From positions 1 to 10,900 of the forward strand of contig JAGWYC010000047.1 of the NCBI GenBank assembly GCA_018969565.1: DNA of 10,900 nucleotides, read 5' to 3'. Both the position numbers and the translations under genes were made by a program. Source of the DNA: Bacteroidota bacterium (GTDB taxonomy: Bacteria; Bacteroidota; Bacteroidia; NS11-12g; UBA955). Below the pieces are notes generated by a model. That model was not told where the DNA came from. It worked only from the letters and a program-made list of their open reading frames with translations, and ran no database searches. Below, one piece after another: positions 5,598 to 10,900 of this stretch (the first letter of the stretch is position 1; each line of letters begins with the position of its first letter).

Positions 5598-7934
5598 ATG
5601 AGGCATTTGTTTTGGGCGCTTGTATTGTTTTCCGCTTCGCGGGAAGCCGGAGCGCAGCAGGTTCGGGCTACGCAATACCACATCAATCTGGATGTGAACA
5701 AGGCGGCGAAAAAACTATCAGGCTTCACCACCATCCTGCTCAAGGCCGATAAGCCTTTCGACCATGTGGTGCGTCTGGATTTGCTGGGCTTTACGGTGGA
5801 TTCTGTGAAGGTGGACGGCATCCTGAACTCGTTCCAACGCTCGGGCAGCAAGCTGTTGGTTCCGGTGAAGATACCCAAACCGGCTCAGCCCGTGGCTGTT
5901 CGCGTGTACTACGGCGGCACGCCGCAAAAGGATGCCTCCTGGGGTGGCTTCTACTTCGACGGCCCTTATGCCTACAACATGGGCGTGGGCTTCGATGCCG
6001 ACCCGCACCCTTTCGGACGCTGCTGGTTTCCCTGCTTCGATACCTTCACCAGCAAAGCCACCTATTCCTTCAGCATCGGTGTGGATTCTACGGATGTGGC
6101 GCTGTGCAACGGACTGCTGTCCGGAACTTCTGCAGACGGCCCCGGCCGGCTTCGCTGGAACTGGGAGCTGAATGAACCGATCCCAAGTTATCTGGCCAGC
6201 GTAGCCGTGGCGCCTTACAAACGCATTACCGGAAACCTGAACGGAGTGAGCGGTCCTGTGCCCTATGTACTGGCCGCCCTGGCTGCCGATACCTCCAAGA
6301 TGAAGGCCTCGTTTGTGAACCTGCAGACCGCCTTCAGCGCCTTTGAAGAAGCTTATGGGCCGCACCGTTTCAACCGCGTGGGCTTCAACGCGGTACCCTT
6401 CACCGGCGGCGCCATGGAACACAGTACCAATATCGCTTACCCGCTCTTTGCGGTGGATGGCACCCTGAATTACGAAACGCTCTATGCCCATGAACTGTCG
6501 CATCACTGGTGGGGAGATAATGTTACCTGCGCGACTCAGGAGGATATGTGGCTGAACGAAGGCTGGGCCAGCTATTCGGAAAAGTTGTTTATTGAAAAGA
6601 AATACGGGCAGAAGGCCTACGCCGATGCCATGAAGGCCCACCACAACGAAGTGCTTCGTCTGGCGCATGTACGCGACGGCGCGGTGCTTCCCGTGAGCGG
6701 TATCGGACATGAGCATACTTATGGTTCGCACGTGTACAAGAAGGGTGCGGACATGGTGCATACCATGCGCTGGTGGATGAGCGACCGCAAGTGGAAGGAT
6801 GCCTGCATCAAACTACAGGACAGCTTCCGCTACGGAAACATCAGCACCGATGTGATGTACAGCATCTTTTTGCGCTATTCCCTGTTTGACCTGCAGCCGT
6901 TCTTCAGCCAGTGGGTGAAGAAGGAGGGATTCCCAGGCCTGAAAATCGCGCGCTATGAACACGGGGCCCAGGGGGATAAATATCAGGGCACGGCCTTGCT
7001 GGTTCAGCAAAGTCGCTTCAACTACCATACCTATACCGACTTCCCTGTGTGGATTCGCTGGATTGGCGCCGACGGACGCGGCATCACTACGCTGCATACC
7101 GTGAAGCAGGCCGTTCAGGAAATCCGGTCGCCGCTGCTCAGCTTCGACCCTGTGCTGGCCGAGCTGGATCCCGGCGACCGGATGAGCCTTGCCCGCACGC
7201 ACAGCTACCTGCGGATGAAAGGCGATACCACCACCATCCTGCCCTATGAATACGTACAGGTAAATCTGAAAGGCGCCGCCGATTCCTGCACCGTGATTGC
7301 CGACCATCAATGGGTAGGCGCTTCGCTCACCTCCGGAAACAAGGACCGCGCACAACCCTCCAATTACCGACACTGGATCATCAGCGGCGACTGGGTGGGC
7401 AAGTCTGCCGCCACATTTACCTTTGAATACGACGGTCGTAAGTCCACCAACCGCACGGGTTATCTGGATCATACCCTGATTCCGGGCAATGAAGACAGCC
7501 TGGTGATGCTGTACCGCGAACATCATTTTGTGCCCTGGCGCAGGCTGACCACAGCGGAGTTCAACAAGGGCAACCGCTTCGACCGTACCGGTACCGTGAA
7601 GGTAGCCAATGCGCTTCCCGGAGAATATGTACTGGCGAACTTCGACCCTCTGCTGGGCACGCAGGCGCCATCGGTCAATACACAGGCCTTGCGCGCTTAT
7701 CCCAATCCTACGGGCAAGATGATTACTGTGGAATGGAGCGAAACCAAGGTCTGCGATAAAATTCTGTTAGTTTATGACGGACAGGGCAGGGAAGTGCTGC
7801 GTACAAACCCGAAACGCGACAGCCAACGCCACGAACTGAACCTGGTGAAATTGCCGGCAGGTATTTATGTGGTAGAACTGAACGGCGCCTGCCTGGAAGA
7901 GCGCTTGCAGGCGGTGGTGTTGAGAGAGAACTAG
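5598..7934 (+). CDS. Secreted M1-family zinc aminopeptidase with T9SS sorting domain
   Basis: This 778-aa protein belongs to the gluzincin M1 aminopeptidases, which remove N-terminal residues from peptides. A signal peptide covers about 1-20 (MRHLFWALVLFSASREAGAQ). An N-terminal beta-sandwich follows, then the catalytic domain with GGAMEHST (270-277), the zinc site HELSH at 298-302 with the third ligand Glu321 (HEXXH-X18-E), and the probable catalytic Tyr380 in VYKKGADMVHTMR. The exopeptidase motif usually reads GAMEN or GGMEY; here His follows the Glu. Residues about 550-690 are an extra beta-rich region that I do not recognise. The end (698-778; AYPNPTG, LLVYDGQGREV, LNLVKLPAGIYVVEL) is a type A T9SS sorting domain. 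ATG at 5598 is chosen because it gives a proper signal peptide and follows the promoter. It probably feeds on extracellular peptides. Confidence 0.94.
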   Translation: MRHLFWALVLFSASREAGAQQVRATQYHINLDVNKAAKKLSGFTTILLKADKPFDHVVRLDLLGFTVDSVKVDGILNSFQRSGSKLLVPVKIPKPAQPVAVRVYYGGTPQKDASWGGFYFDGPYAYNMGVGFDADPHPFGRCWFPCFDTFTSKATYSFSIGVDSTDVALCNGLLSGTSADGPGRLRWNWELNEPIPSYLASVAVAPYKRITGNLNGVSGPVPYVLAALAADTSKMKASFVNLQTAFSAFEEAYGPHRFNRVGFNAVPFTGGAMEHSTNIAYPLFAVDGTLNYETLYAHELSHHWWGDNVTCATQEDMWLNEGWASYSEKLFIEKKYGQKAYADAMKAHHNEVLRLAHVRDGAVLPVSGIGHEHTYGSHVYKKGADMVHTMRWWMSDRKWKDACIKLQDSFRYGNISTDVMYSIFLRYSLFDLQPFFSQWVKKEGFPGLKIARYEHGAQGDKYQGTALLVQQSRFNYHTYTDFPVWIRWIGADGRGITTLHTVKQAVQEIRSPLLSFDPVLAELDPGDRMSLARTHSYLRMKGDTTTILPYEYVQVNLKGAADSCTVIADHQWVGASLTSGNKDRAQPSNYRHWIISGDWVGKSAATFTFEYDGRKSTNRTGYLDHTLIPGNEDSLVMLYREHHFVPWRRLTTAEFNKGNRFDRTGTVKVANALPGEYVLANFDPLLGTQAPSVNTQALRAYPNPTGKMITVEWSETKVCDKILLVYDGQGREVLRTNPKRDSQRHELNLVKLPAGIYVVELNGACLEERLQAVVLREN

Positions 7935-8030
7935 TGTCATGGTGAGCCGCGTCGAACCATGCGTATAGTTCTGGTTACTTATGGTTCGACATGGCTTGGT
8001 TCCCGAGCGAAGCCGAGGGACACCATGACA
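7935..8030. repeat. REPIN-like double hairpin (repeat A1 region)
   Basis: TGTCATGGTG (7935-7944) pairs perfectly with CACCATGACA (8021-8030). Inside, AGCC-GC-GTCGAACCAT (7945-7960) pairs with ATGGTTCGAC-AT-GGCT (7981-7996), with one G-T wobble and one C-A mismatch. A second element, TCCCGAGCGAAGCCGAGGGA, lies at 8001-8020. The element starts directly after the TAG of the M1 gene, so it could end or stabilise that mRNA. The layout, two inverted repeats around a spacer, is that of REPIN elements moved by REP-associated transposases; no transposase is in the window. Confidence 0.7.
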
Positions 8031-8058
8031 TGAACCCCAGCGGCTGGTGGTGGCGGAT
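7981..8058 (+). repeat. Repeat A, copy 1 (78 bp)
   Basis: These 78 bp recur at 8333-8410 with two substitutions (positions 9 and 11 of the unit). The copy includes the right half of the REPIN-like element and a tail, CAGCGGCTGGTGGTGGCGGA, which also begins repeat B. Confidence 0.85.
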
Positions 8059-8112
8059 GAGACCCATATTGTTCGGAATCAGGCGTTAATCCTTCAATCA
8101 TTTATCCAAGCC

Positions 8113-8287
8113 AACCCCGTAGGGGTGACACATTGGTAGGAAAGGAACGCACCCAAGCATATAACCCCGTAGGGGTGAAATATTGGTAGGAATTGAACGC
8201 ACCGAAGAATAGAACCCCGCAGGGGTGACATATCGGTAGGAAAGGAACGCGCCGAAGAATAGAACCCCGTAGGGGTGACATATCGGT
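8113..8287. repeat. Tandem array, 50-bp period, three full copies plus a partial fourth
   Basis: AACCCCGTAGGGGTGACA-type units start at 8113, 8163, 8213 and 8263, exactly 50 bp apart. The fourth breaks off after about 25 nt (near 8287). Each unit carries a small hairpin ACCCC-GTA-GGGGT; in the third copy the loop is GCA, so the stem is unchanged. The second half of each unit (GGTAGGAAAGGAACGCACCGA-like) varies at several positions. I recall the CCCCGTAGGGGTGA motif as a dispersed intergenic repeat in some Bacteroidota. It is not a CRISPR: units abut without unique spacers. Confidence 0.88.
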
Positions 8288-8332
8288 TACATGGGCGATT
8301 CGTGATAATTAAATTGCGGTTTCTGAACGGTC

Positions 8333-8410
8333 ATGGTTCGGCGTGGCTTGGTTCCCGAGCGAAGCCGAGGGACACCATGACATGAACCCCAGCGGCTGGT
8401 GGTGGCGGAT
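8333..8410 (+). repeat. Repeat A, copy 2 (78 bp)
   Basis: This is a near-identical (76 of 78) copy of 7981-8058. It includes CCCGAGCGAAGCCGAGGGA and CACCATGACA, but the left REPIN arm present before copy 1 is missing here. It overlaps the start of repeat B copy 1. Confidence 0.85.
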
Positions 8411-8451
8411 TAGCTTCGCTGATCCTTGAGGGGGGGTGCTCAATTCAACAG
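8391..8451 (+). repeat. Repeat B, copy 1 (61 bp)
   Basis: The unit begins AGCGGCTGGTGGTGGCGGAT and ends CTCAATTCAACAG. It contains a hairpin at 8407-8425, GGATTAGC-TTC-GCTGATCC, with one wobble pair. A run of seven G follows at 8430-8436. It matches 8513-8572 except for one substitution and one G. Confidence 0.85.
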
Positions 8452-8470
8452 GCAAATCCCCTGCAGCCAC

Positions 8471-8514
8471 TGCGTGTCTGCGGCTTTTTTTATGCCCCAA
8501 AATCAACTCGCAAG
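8471..8514 (+). repeat. Repeat C, copy 1 (44 bp)
   Basis: The 44 bp are identical to 8609-8652. They include GCGGC followed by seven T, then ATGCCCCAAAATCA and ACTCGCAAG. The matching right arm of the palindrome found at copy 2 is absent here, so this copy is a half element. Confidence 0.88.
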
Positions 8515-8572
8515 CGGCTGGTGGTGACGGATTAGCTTCGCTGATCCTTGAGGGGGGTGCTCAATTCAACAG
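8513..8572 (+). repeat. Repeat B, copy 2 (60 bp)
   Basis: This second copy of the 8391-8451 unit differs by G to A in GGTGACGGAT and a G-run of six instead of seven. Its hairpin lies at 8529-8547. It follows repeat C copy 1 directly, so B and C alternate as B1-C1-B2-(A3)-C2. Confidence 0.85.
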
Positions 8573-8577
8573 AGCTT

Positions 8578-8603
8578 ATGGTTCGGCGTGGCTCACCATG
8601 ACA
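8578..8603. repeat. Repeat A, copy 3, internally deleted (26 bp)
   Basis: ATGGTTCGGCGTGGCT is joined directly to CACCATGACA. It equals repeat A copy 2 (8333-8382) with its 24-nt core (8349-8372) cleanly removed. It is also an inverted copy of 7935-7960, matching 24 of 26 bases. Confidence 0.8.
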
Positions 8604-8629
8604 AAAGCTGCGTGTCTGCGGCTTTTTTT
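8603..8629 (+). terminator. Intrinsic terminator-like hairpin, plus strand
   Basis: AAAAGC-T-GC (8603-8611) pairs with GC-G-GCTTTT (8618-8626) around a 6-nt loop GTGTCT and runs into seven T. It could stop plus-strand transcription arriving from the peptidase side before it enters the tRNA gene. It overlaps repeat C copy 2. Confidence 0.5.
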
Positions 8630-8652
8630 ATGCCCCAAAATCAACTCGCAAG
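8609..8652 (+). repeat. Repeat C, copy 2 (44 bp)
   Basis: This is an exact copy of 8471-8514. Here it continues into the right arm of a perfect palindrome (8623-8677), so this is probably the complete form of the element. Confidence 0.88.
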
Positions 8653-8677
8653 AGGCTGATTTTGGGGCATAAAAAAA
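8623..8677. repeat. Perfect 21-bp inverted repeat with T-run and A-run ends
   Basis: Arm 8623-8643 (seven T, then ATGCCCCAAAATCA) is the exact complement of 8657-8677 (TGATTTTGGGGCAT, then seven A). The 13-nt centre contains CTC-GCAA-GAG, a stem capped by a GNRA-type tetraloop. On either strand the hairpin ends in a T-run, so it can act as a bidirectional terminator. Its A-run is shared with the neighbouring tRNA-side hairpin. Confidence 0.85.
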
Positions 8678-8704
8678 TCCCACGCTTTCGCAGGGGATTT
8701 TTTT
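8671..8704 (-). terminator. Terminator of tRNA-Cys
   Basis: AAAAAAATCCC (8671-8681) and GGGATTTTTTT (8694-8704) form a perfect 11-bp stem. On the minus strand the 12-nt loop contains GC-GAAA-GC. It begins 10 nt past the tRNA 3' end and finishes in seven T on the minus strand, as expected of an intrinsic terminator. Confidence 0.75.
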
Positions 8705-8713
8705 GTTGGTTTG

Positions 8714-8784
8714 AGGTCGGAACCGGATTCGAACCGGTGTAGAAGGTTTTGCAGACCTGTGCCTAGCCTCTCGGCCATCCGACC
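8714..8784 (-). tRNA. tRNA-Cys (GCA)
   Basis: The 71-nt cloverleaf reads GGTCGGA (acceptor, 5'), a D-arm GCC...GGC, an anticodon loop CTGCAAA with anticodon GCA, a T-arm ACCGG-TTCGAAT-CCGGT, then TCCGACC and discriminator T. U73 and anticodon GCA identify cysteine. The first anticodon-stem pair (C27-U43) does not match, leaving four pairs. CCA is not encoded; CAA follows. It has its own -7 element upstream and a terminator downstream, so it is a single-gene transcript. Confidence 0.96.
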
Positions 8785-8809
8785 TTTTCCGTTTTTGTGA
8801 ACGGGGTCG

Positions 8810-8817
8810 CAAATATA
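8810..8817 (-). promoter_or_regulatory. -7 element for tRNA-Cys
   Basis: The minus strand reads TATATTTG, a perfect match to TAnnTTTG, 25 nt upstream of the tRNA 5' end. It lies in the gap after the gmhB stop, so the tRNA need not depend on gmhB read-through. No -33 TTG is evident. Confidence 0.6.
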
Positions 8818-8849
8818 GTGTTTTTCGCTTCTGATTTTTTGCTGTTCTG

Positions 8850-9344
8850 TTATTCCCGATGTTCCGCCAATTCTTCGGCTATATGCTGCCAGGAATCGTT
8901 GGTTTCAGTCAGGATGCCACGCACACCGGCACCGGCTGCCGCGAGTATATCGCGTTCCTTGTCGCCGACCATTACACACAGGTTTGCGTGAAGTCTGTGC
9001 TTTGCGAGGGCTTTTTCAATCATCAGGCTGCCGGGCTTGCGACACAGGCAGGCACTGTAGTCAGGGTGGTGAGGACAGAAATAAAAGTCGTCAATGCGGA
9101 AGCCCTCTAAAATACATAAGCCTTGCAGGTAATCATGCATGGAGTGAACCTCGTCGGCGGTGTATCTACCCTTGGCAATGCCGCCCTGATTGGTAATGAC
9201 GATGAGCTTCCAGCCGGCCCGATGCAGCTTTTTCAGGCTGGAAATCACTTCCGGCAACACCTCAAACTCCTCGAGGCTGCAGGTATAATCGCCGGGGTCG
9301 TGGTTCAGGACTCCGTCGCGGTCTAAAAAAACTGCCCGGTTCAT
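8850..9344 (-). CDS. gmhB: D-glycero-D-manno-heptose 1,7-bisphosphate 7-phosphatase (GmhB-like HAD phosphatase)
   Basis: This 164-aa HAD-superfamily (subfamily IIIA) phosphatase removes the C7 phosphate of heptose bisphosphate in ADP- or GDP-heptose synthesis. HAD motif I is FLDRDGVLN with nucleophile Asp8 and acid/base Asp10. Motif II is VITNQGG (Thr51), Lys103 is in CRKPGS, and motif III/IV is VGDKERDI (Asp128). The zinc-binding loop C90-P-H92...C99-L-C101 is typical of GmhB, with a slightly shorter spacing than E. coli (191 aa). HisB-type histidinol phosphatase is a close relative, but no his genes are nearby. The ATG at 9344 is preceded by a 55-bp gap to the divergent glycosyltransferase gene. 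The heptose substrate is inferred from family motifs. Confidence 0.88.
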   Translation of the reverse strand: MNRAVFLDRDGVLNHDPGDYTCSLEEFEVLPEVISSLKKLHRAGWKLIVITNQGGIAKGRYTADEVHSMHDYLQGLCILEGFRIDDFYFCPHHPDYSACLCRKPGSLMIEKALAKHRLHANLCVMVGDKERDILAAAGAGVRGILTETNDSWQHIAEELAEHRE

Positions 9345-9370
9345 GCAGGGATATAATGTCGTGAAACAAG

Positions 9371-9378
9371 TATTTTCG
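9371..9378 (+). promoter_or_regulatory. Candidate -7 element for the glycosyltransferase gene
   Basis: TATTTTCG matches TAnnTTYG and ends 21 nt before the TTG start at 9400, inside the 55-bp divergent gap. The same octamer precedes the pnt operon. No clear -33 element is visible. Confidence 0.45.
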
Positions 9379-9399
9379 CCCTGAAATCACAACATCATT

Positions 9400-10125
9400 T
9401 TGTCGGACAGCATCGTCATCATACCTACCTACAACGAGAAAGAGAACATCGAAAAGATGATCCGCAAGGTGATGTCGCTCCGTCCGGAGCTGCACCTGCT
9501 GGTGGTGGACGACAATTCTCCCGATGGCACGGCCAATATCGCCGCCGGATTGCAGGGCGAGTTCTCCGGCAGGCTGCATATCCTGAACCGGCCCGGAAAA
9601 CAGGGTCTGGGAACGGCTTATATCGCCGGCTTTCAATGGGTGCTTCAGCGCAACTACTCCTTCGTGTGCGAGATGGATTGTGATTTCTCCCATAACCCCG
9701 ACGACCTGCTGCGCCTGATTGATGAAGCCCGCGCCGGCTCTGATTTGGTGATCGGCTCGCGCTATGTGGGCGGCCTGGTGAATGTGGTGAACTGGCCTAT
9801 GGGCAGGGTGCTCATGAGCTATTACGCATCCACCTATGTACGCATGATTACCGGCATGCCCGTGCGCGATGCTACTGCCGGATTTGTGTGCTATCGCAGC
9901 AAGTTGCTCGCCGATATCGGGCTGGAACGTGTAAAGTTCAAGGGCTATGCCTTTCAGATTGAAATGAAGTTCCGCGCCTGGAAGAAGAAGGCCATCCTGA
10001 AAGAAATCCCCATCATTTTCACCGACCGCACCGAAGGAACTTCCAAAATGAGTACCCGCATCTTCCGCGAAGCCCTGTTCGGGGTGATGGAACTACGCCT
10101 GCGCAGCATGTTCGGGAAGCTCTAA
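9400..10125 (+). CDS. Polyprenol-phosphate mannose synthase-like GT2 glycosyltransferase
   Basis: This 241-aa glycosyltransferase of family GT2 closely follows the DPM1 pattern. Members move mannose (or another hexose) from a nucleotide sugar to polyprenyl phosphate at the membrane, providing the donor for later glycosylation. Visible blocks are IPTYNEKENI (8-17), VVDDNSPDGT (35-44), RPGKQGLGTAY (64-74), MDCDFSHNP (92-100; the DxD usually reads DAD), VIGSRYV (117-123), NWP (131-133) and DATAGF (157-162). It has no C-terminal membrane domain, as in short bacterial DPM1 forms. The start is TTG at 9400: no ATG or GTG lies in frame near the conserved N-terminus. It is divergent from gmhB; a shared role in envelope or protein glycans is an inference. 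Confidence 0.9.
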   Translation: MSDSIVIIPTYNEKENIEKMIRKVMSLRPELHLLVVDDNSPDGTANIAAGLQGEFSGRLHILNRPGKQGLGTAYIAGFQWVLQRNYSFVCEMDCDFSHNPDDLLRLIDEARAGSDLVIGSRYVGGLVNVVNWPMGRVLMSYYASTYVRMITGMPVRDATAGFVCYRSKLLADIGLERVKFKGYAFQIEMKFRAWKKKAILKEIPIIFTDRTEGTSKMSTRIFREALFGVMELRLRSMFGKL

Positions 10126-10265
10126 GGTTTTATTTCTTGGGAAATGGTTGGCGGGCAGCCCCTGTTTAGCAAGTCCTTCCTTCCACTTTATACTTTGTCA
10201 ACCATGACAACCGGATGGCGTGAAACAGCGCGCTGTGTATCTTAGCGCAGAATTGAGCTAATTCC
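10126..10265. other. Intergenic region with short palindromes upstream of the CorA-like gene
   Basis: These 140 bases hold TTGTCA-ACCA-TGACAA (10195-10210), a 12-bp perfect palindrome ACAGCGCGCTGT (10225-10236) and GAATT-GAGCT-AATTC (10250-10264) just before the ATG. TATCTTAG (10238-10245) is one base from the -7 consensus and is a weak promoter candidate. Any of the palindromes could be a regulator site, but none is a recognised operator. Confidence 0.35.
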
Positions 10266-10900
10266 ATGCAACGCACCCATCGTTTTAGTACTTTTATCTG
10301 GACCGATATAGAAAATCCGCAGCCTGCAGAGCTGGAACAAGTAGCGGCGGAACACCGGCTGGATCTGTTCCAGATACAGGACAGTCTGCAGCTTGGGCAT
10401 CTTCCTAAGTTTGAACCCCAGCCCGGATATAGCTTCATGATTCTCAGGGCGTTTACTTCTAATATCGAAGAAGGTGCCACCACCATCAGCGACCTATCCA
10501 ACAAAATCGCCTTCTTCTATAACGAGGATCGGCTCATCACCATCCACCGCAGTCCTTTTGCCTTTCTTGCCGATATTCCGAAGGAGGTCAGCGGTTGCGA
10601 AGCCTTCATTCTTCATCTGGCAGATTGTATGGCCCGCAGCTATCAGGTACCCCTGGATACGCTGGACCGGCAGATTGCGGCCTTCGAGGAAACGATTTTC
10701 CTGAAAGATTATTCCAAAGTTTCCCTGGAAGACCTGTATTACCTGAAGACGCAGACCCGGATTACCAGGAAACTCTTACAATTGTTTCAGCACGCCATCG
10801 CGCATCTGGAAGTCAGCGAAGCGAACAGGACGGCCATGCAGGACATACGCGATCGCATGGTCAGCCTGATTCTGAGCTATGAAGAAGTCATGGAAAGTGC
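10266..10900 (+). CDS. CorA-like divalent cation transporter, N-terminal part (cut by window edge)
   Basis: The frame is open from ATG 10266 to the end of the window, 211 complete codons. It resembles the cytoplasmic domain of CorA-family Mg2+/Co2+ channels: TFIWTDIENPQPAELEQVA (9-27) and FQIQDSLQLGHLPKFE (35-50, the family's LALEDxLxxxQRPKxE block). The alpha/beta region with ITIHRS (91-96) follows, then a long charged helix (about 125-211, DRQIAAFEE, LKTQTRITRKLLQL) that leads to the membrane. The two C-terminal membrane helices and the GMN selectivity motif lie beyond the edge and cannot be checked, so a ZntB-type exporter is also possible. It is on the same strand as the glycosyltransferase gene but 140 bp away, so it probably has its own promoter. 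Confidence 0.8.
   Translation, partial: MQRTHRFSTFIWTDIENPQPAELEQVAAEHRLDLFQIQDSLQLGHLPKFEPQPGYSFMILRAFTSNIEEGATTISDLSNKIAFFYNEDRLITIHRSPFAFLADIPKEVSGCEAFILHLADCMARSYQVPLDTLDRQIAAFEETIFLKDYSKVSLEDLYYLKTQTRITRKLLQLFQHAIAHLEVSEANRTAMQDIRDRMVSLILSYEEVMES

Larger units (their letters stand above)
7935..8713. other. Gene-free repeat block between M1 peptidase and tRNA-Cys
   Basis: No reading frame here resembles a protein; the 78-aa frame at 8436-8672 just translates repeated DNA twice. The block holds a REPIN-like double hairpin, a 50-bp tandem array, interleaved copies of three repeat families (A, B, C) and two terminator-like palindromes next to the tRNA. Stretch 8059-8112 shows no repeat I can identify. 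The parts are listed separately. Confidence 0.8.

Noticed and set aside
5718..6761. 347-aa minus-strand open frame opposite the M1 peptidase gene
   Set aside because: It is an antisense shadow; the plus strand encodes all M1 catalytic motifs and a sorting domain.
8113..8287. Possible CRISPR array
   Set aside because: The repeats abut with a fixed 50-bp period and no unique spacers; the variable half is still clearly related between copies, and no cas gene is present.
8436..8672. 78-aa open frame with an internally repeated peptide (ACLRLFLCPKINSQ)
   Set aside because: The repetition comes from the duplicated 44-bp DNA unit C, and the frame runs through terminator-like hairpins. It does not look like a protein.
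7935..8784. tRNA-Cys as an integration site with att duplication of an island
   Set aside because: The repeat block adjoins the tRNA 3' end, but I find no second copy of the tRNA 3' sequence and no integrase in the window.

Overview
The window looks like chromosomal DNA of a Bacteroidota (Bacteroidetes) bacterium. Two proteins carry type IX secretion (T9SS) C-terminal sorting domains. Several genes are preceded by the Bacteroidota -7 promoter element (TAnnTTTG-like) with no obvious Shine-Dalgarno sequence. The intergenic spaces hold short palindromic repeats of the 'CCTGAGCGGAGTCGAA' kind that I recall from such genomes. The housekeeping genes are visibly GC-richer than the first ~950 bases.

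Layout from left to right: (i) a small, AT-richer two-gene unit on the minus strand, a minimal nucleotidyltransferase followed by a HEPN-domain protein (an MNT-HEPN pair), with GTG/TGA overlap. (ii) Palindromic repeats, then a tight three-gene minus-strand operon for the proton-translocating NAD(P) transhydrogenase with a split alpha subunit (pntAa-pntAb-pntB). (iii) Two divergently transcribed secreted proteins with T9SS sorting domains: a PKD-domain protein (minus) and an M1-family zinc aminopeptidase (plus), sharing a 75-bp promoter region. (iv) A ~780-bp gene-free block packed with nested repeats: a REPIN-like double hairpin, a 50-bp tandem array, three repeat families in interleaved copies, and a perfect 21-bp inverted repeat abutting the terminator of tRNA-Cys. 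(v) tRNA-Cys(GCA) and a GmhB-type HAD phosphatase on the minus strand. (vi) A polyprenol-phosphate mannose synthase-like glycosyltransferase on the plus strand, and the N-terminal part of a CorA-like cation transporter cut by the window edge.

The transhydrogenase supplies NADPH at the expense of the proton gradient. The two T9SS proteins are probably exported to the surface or medium, one of them a peptidase. GmhB and the glycosyltransferase are both consistent with sugar-nucleotide or glycan assembly, though co-function is only inferred from adjacency.

The least explained parts are the repeat block at 7935-8713 and the MNT-HEPN pair, whose two proteins both deviate from the canonical toxin-antitoxin active-site motifs. 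I did not find a convincing wholly new multi-gene system.
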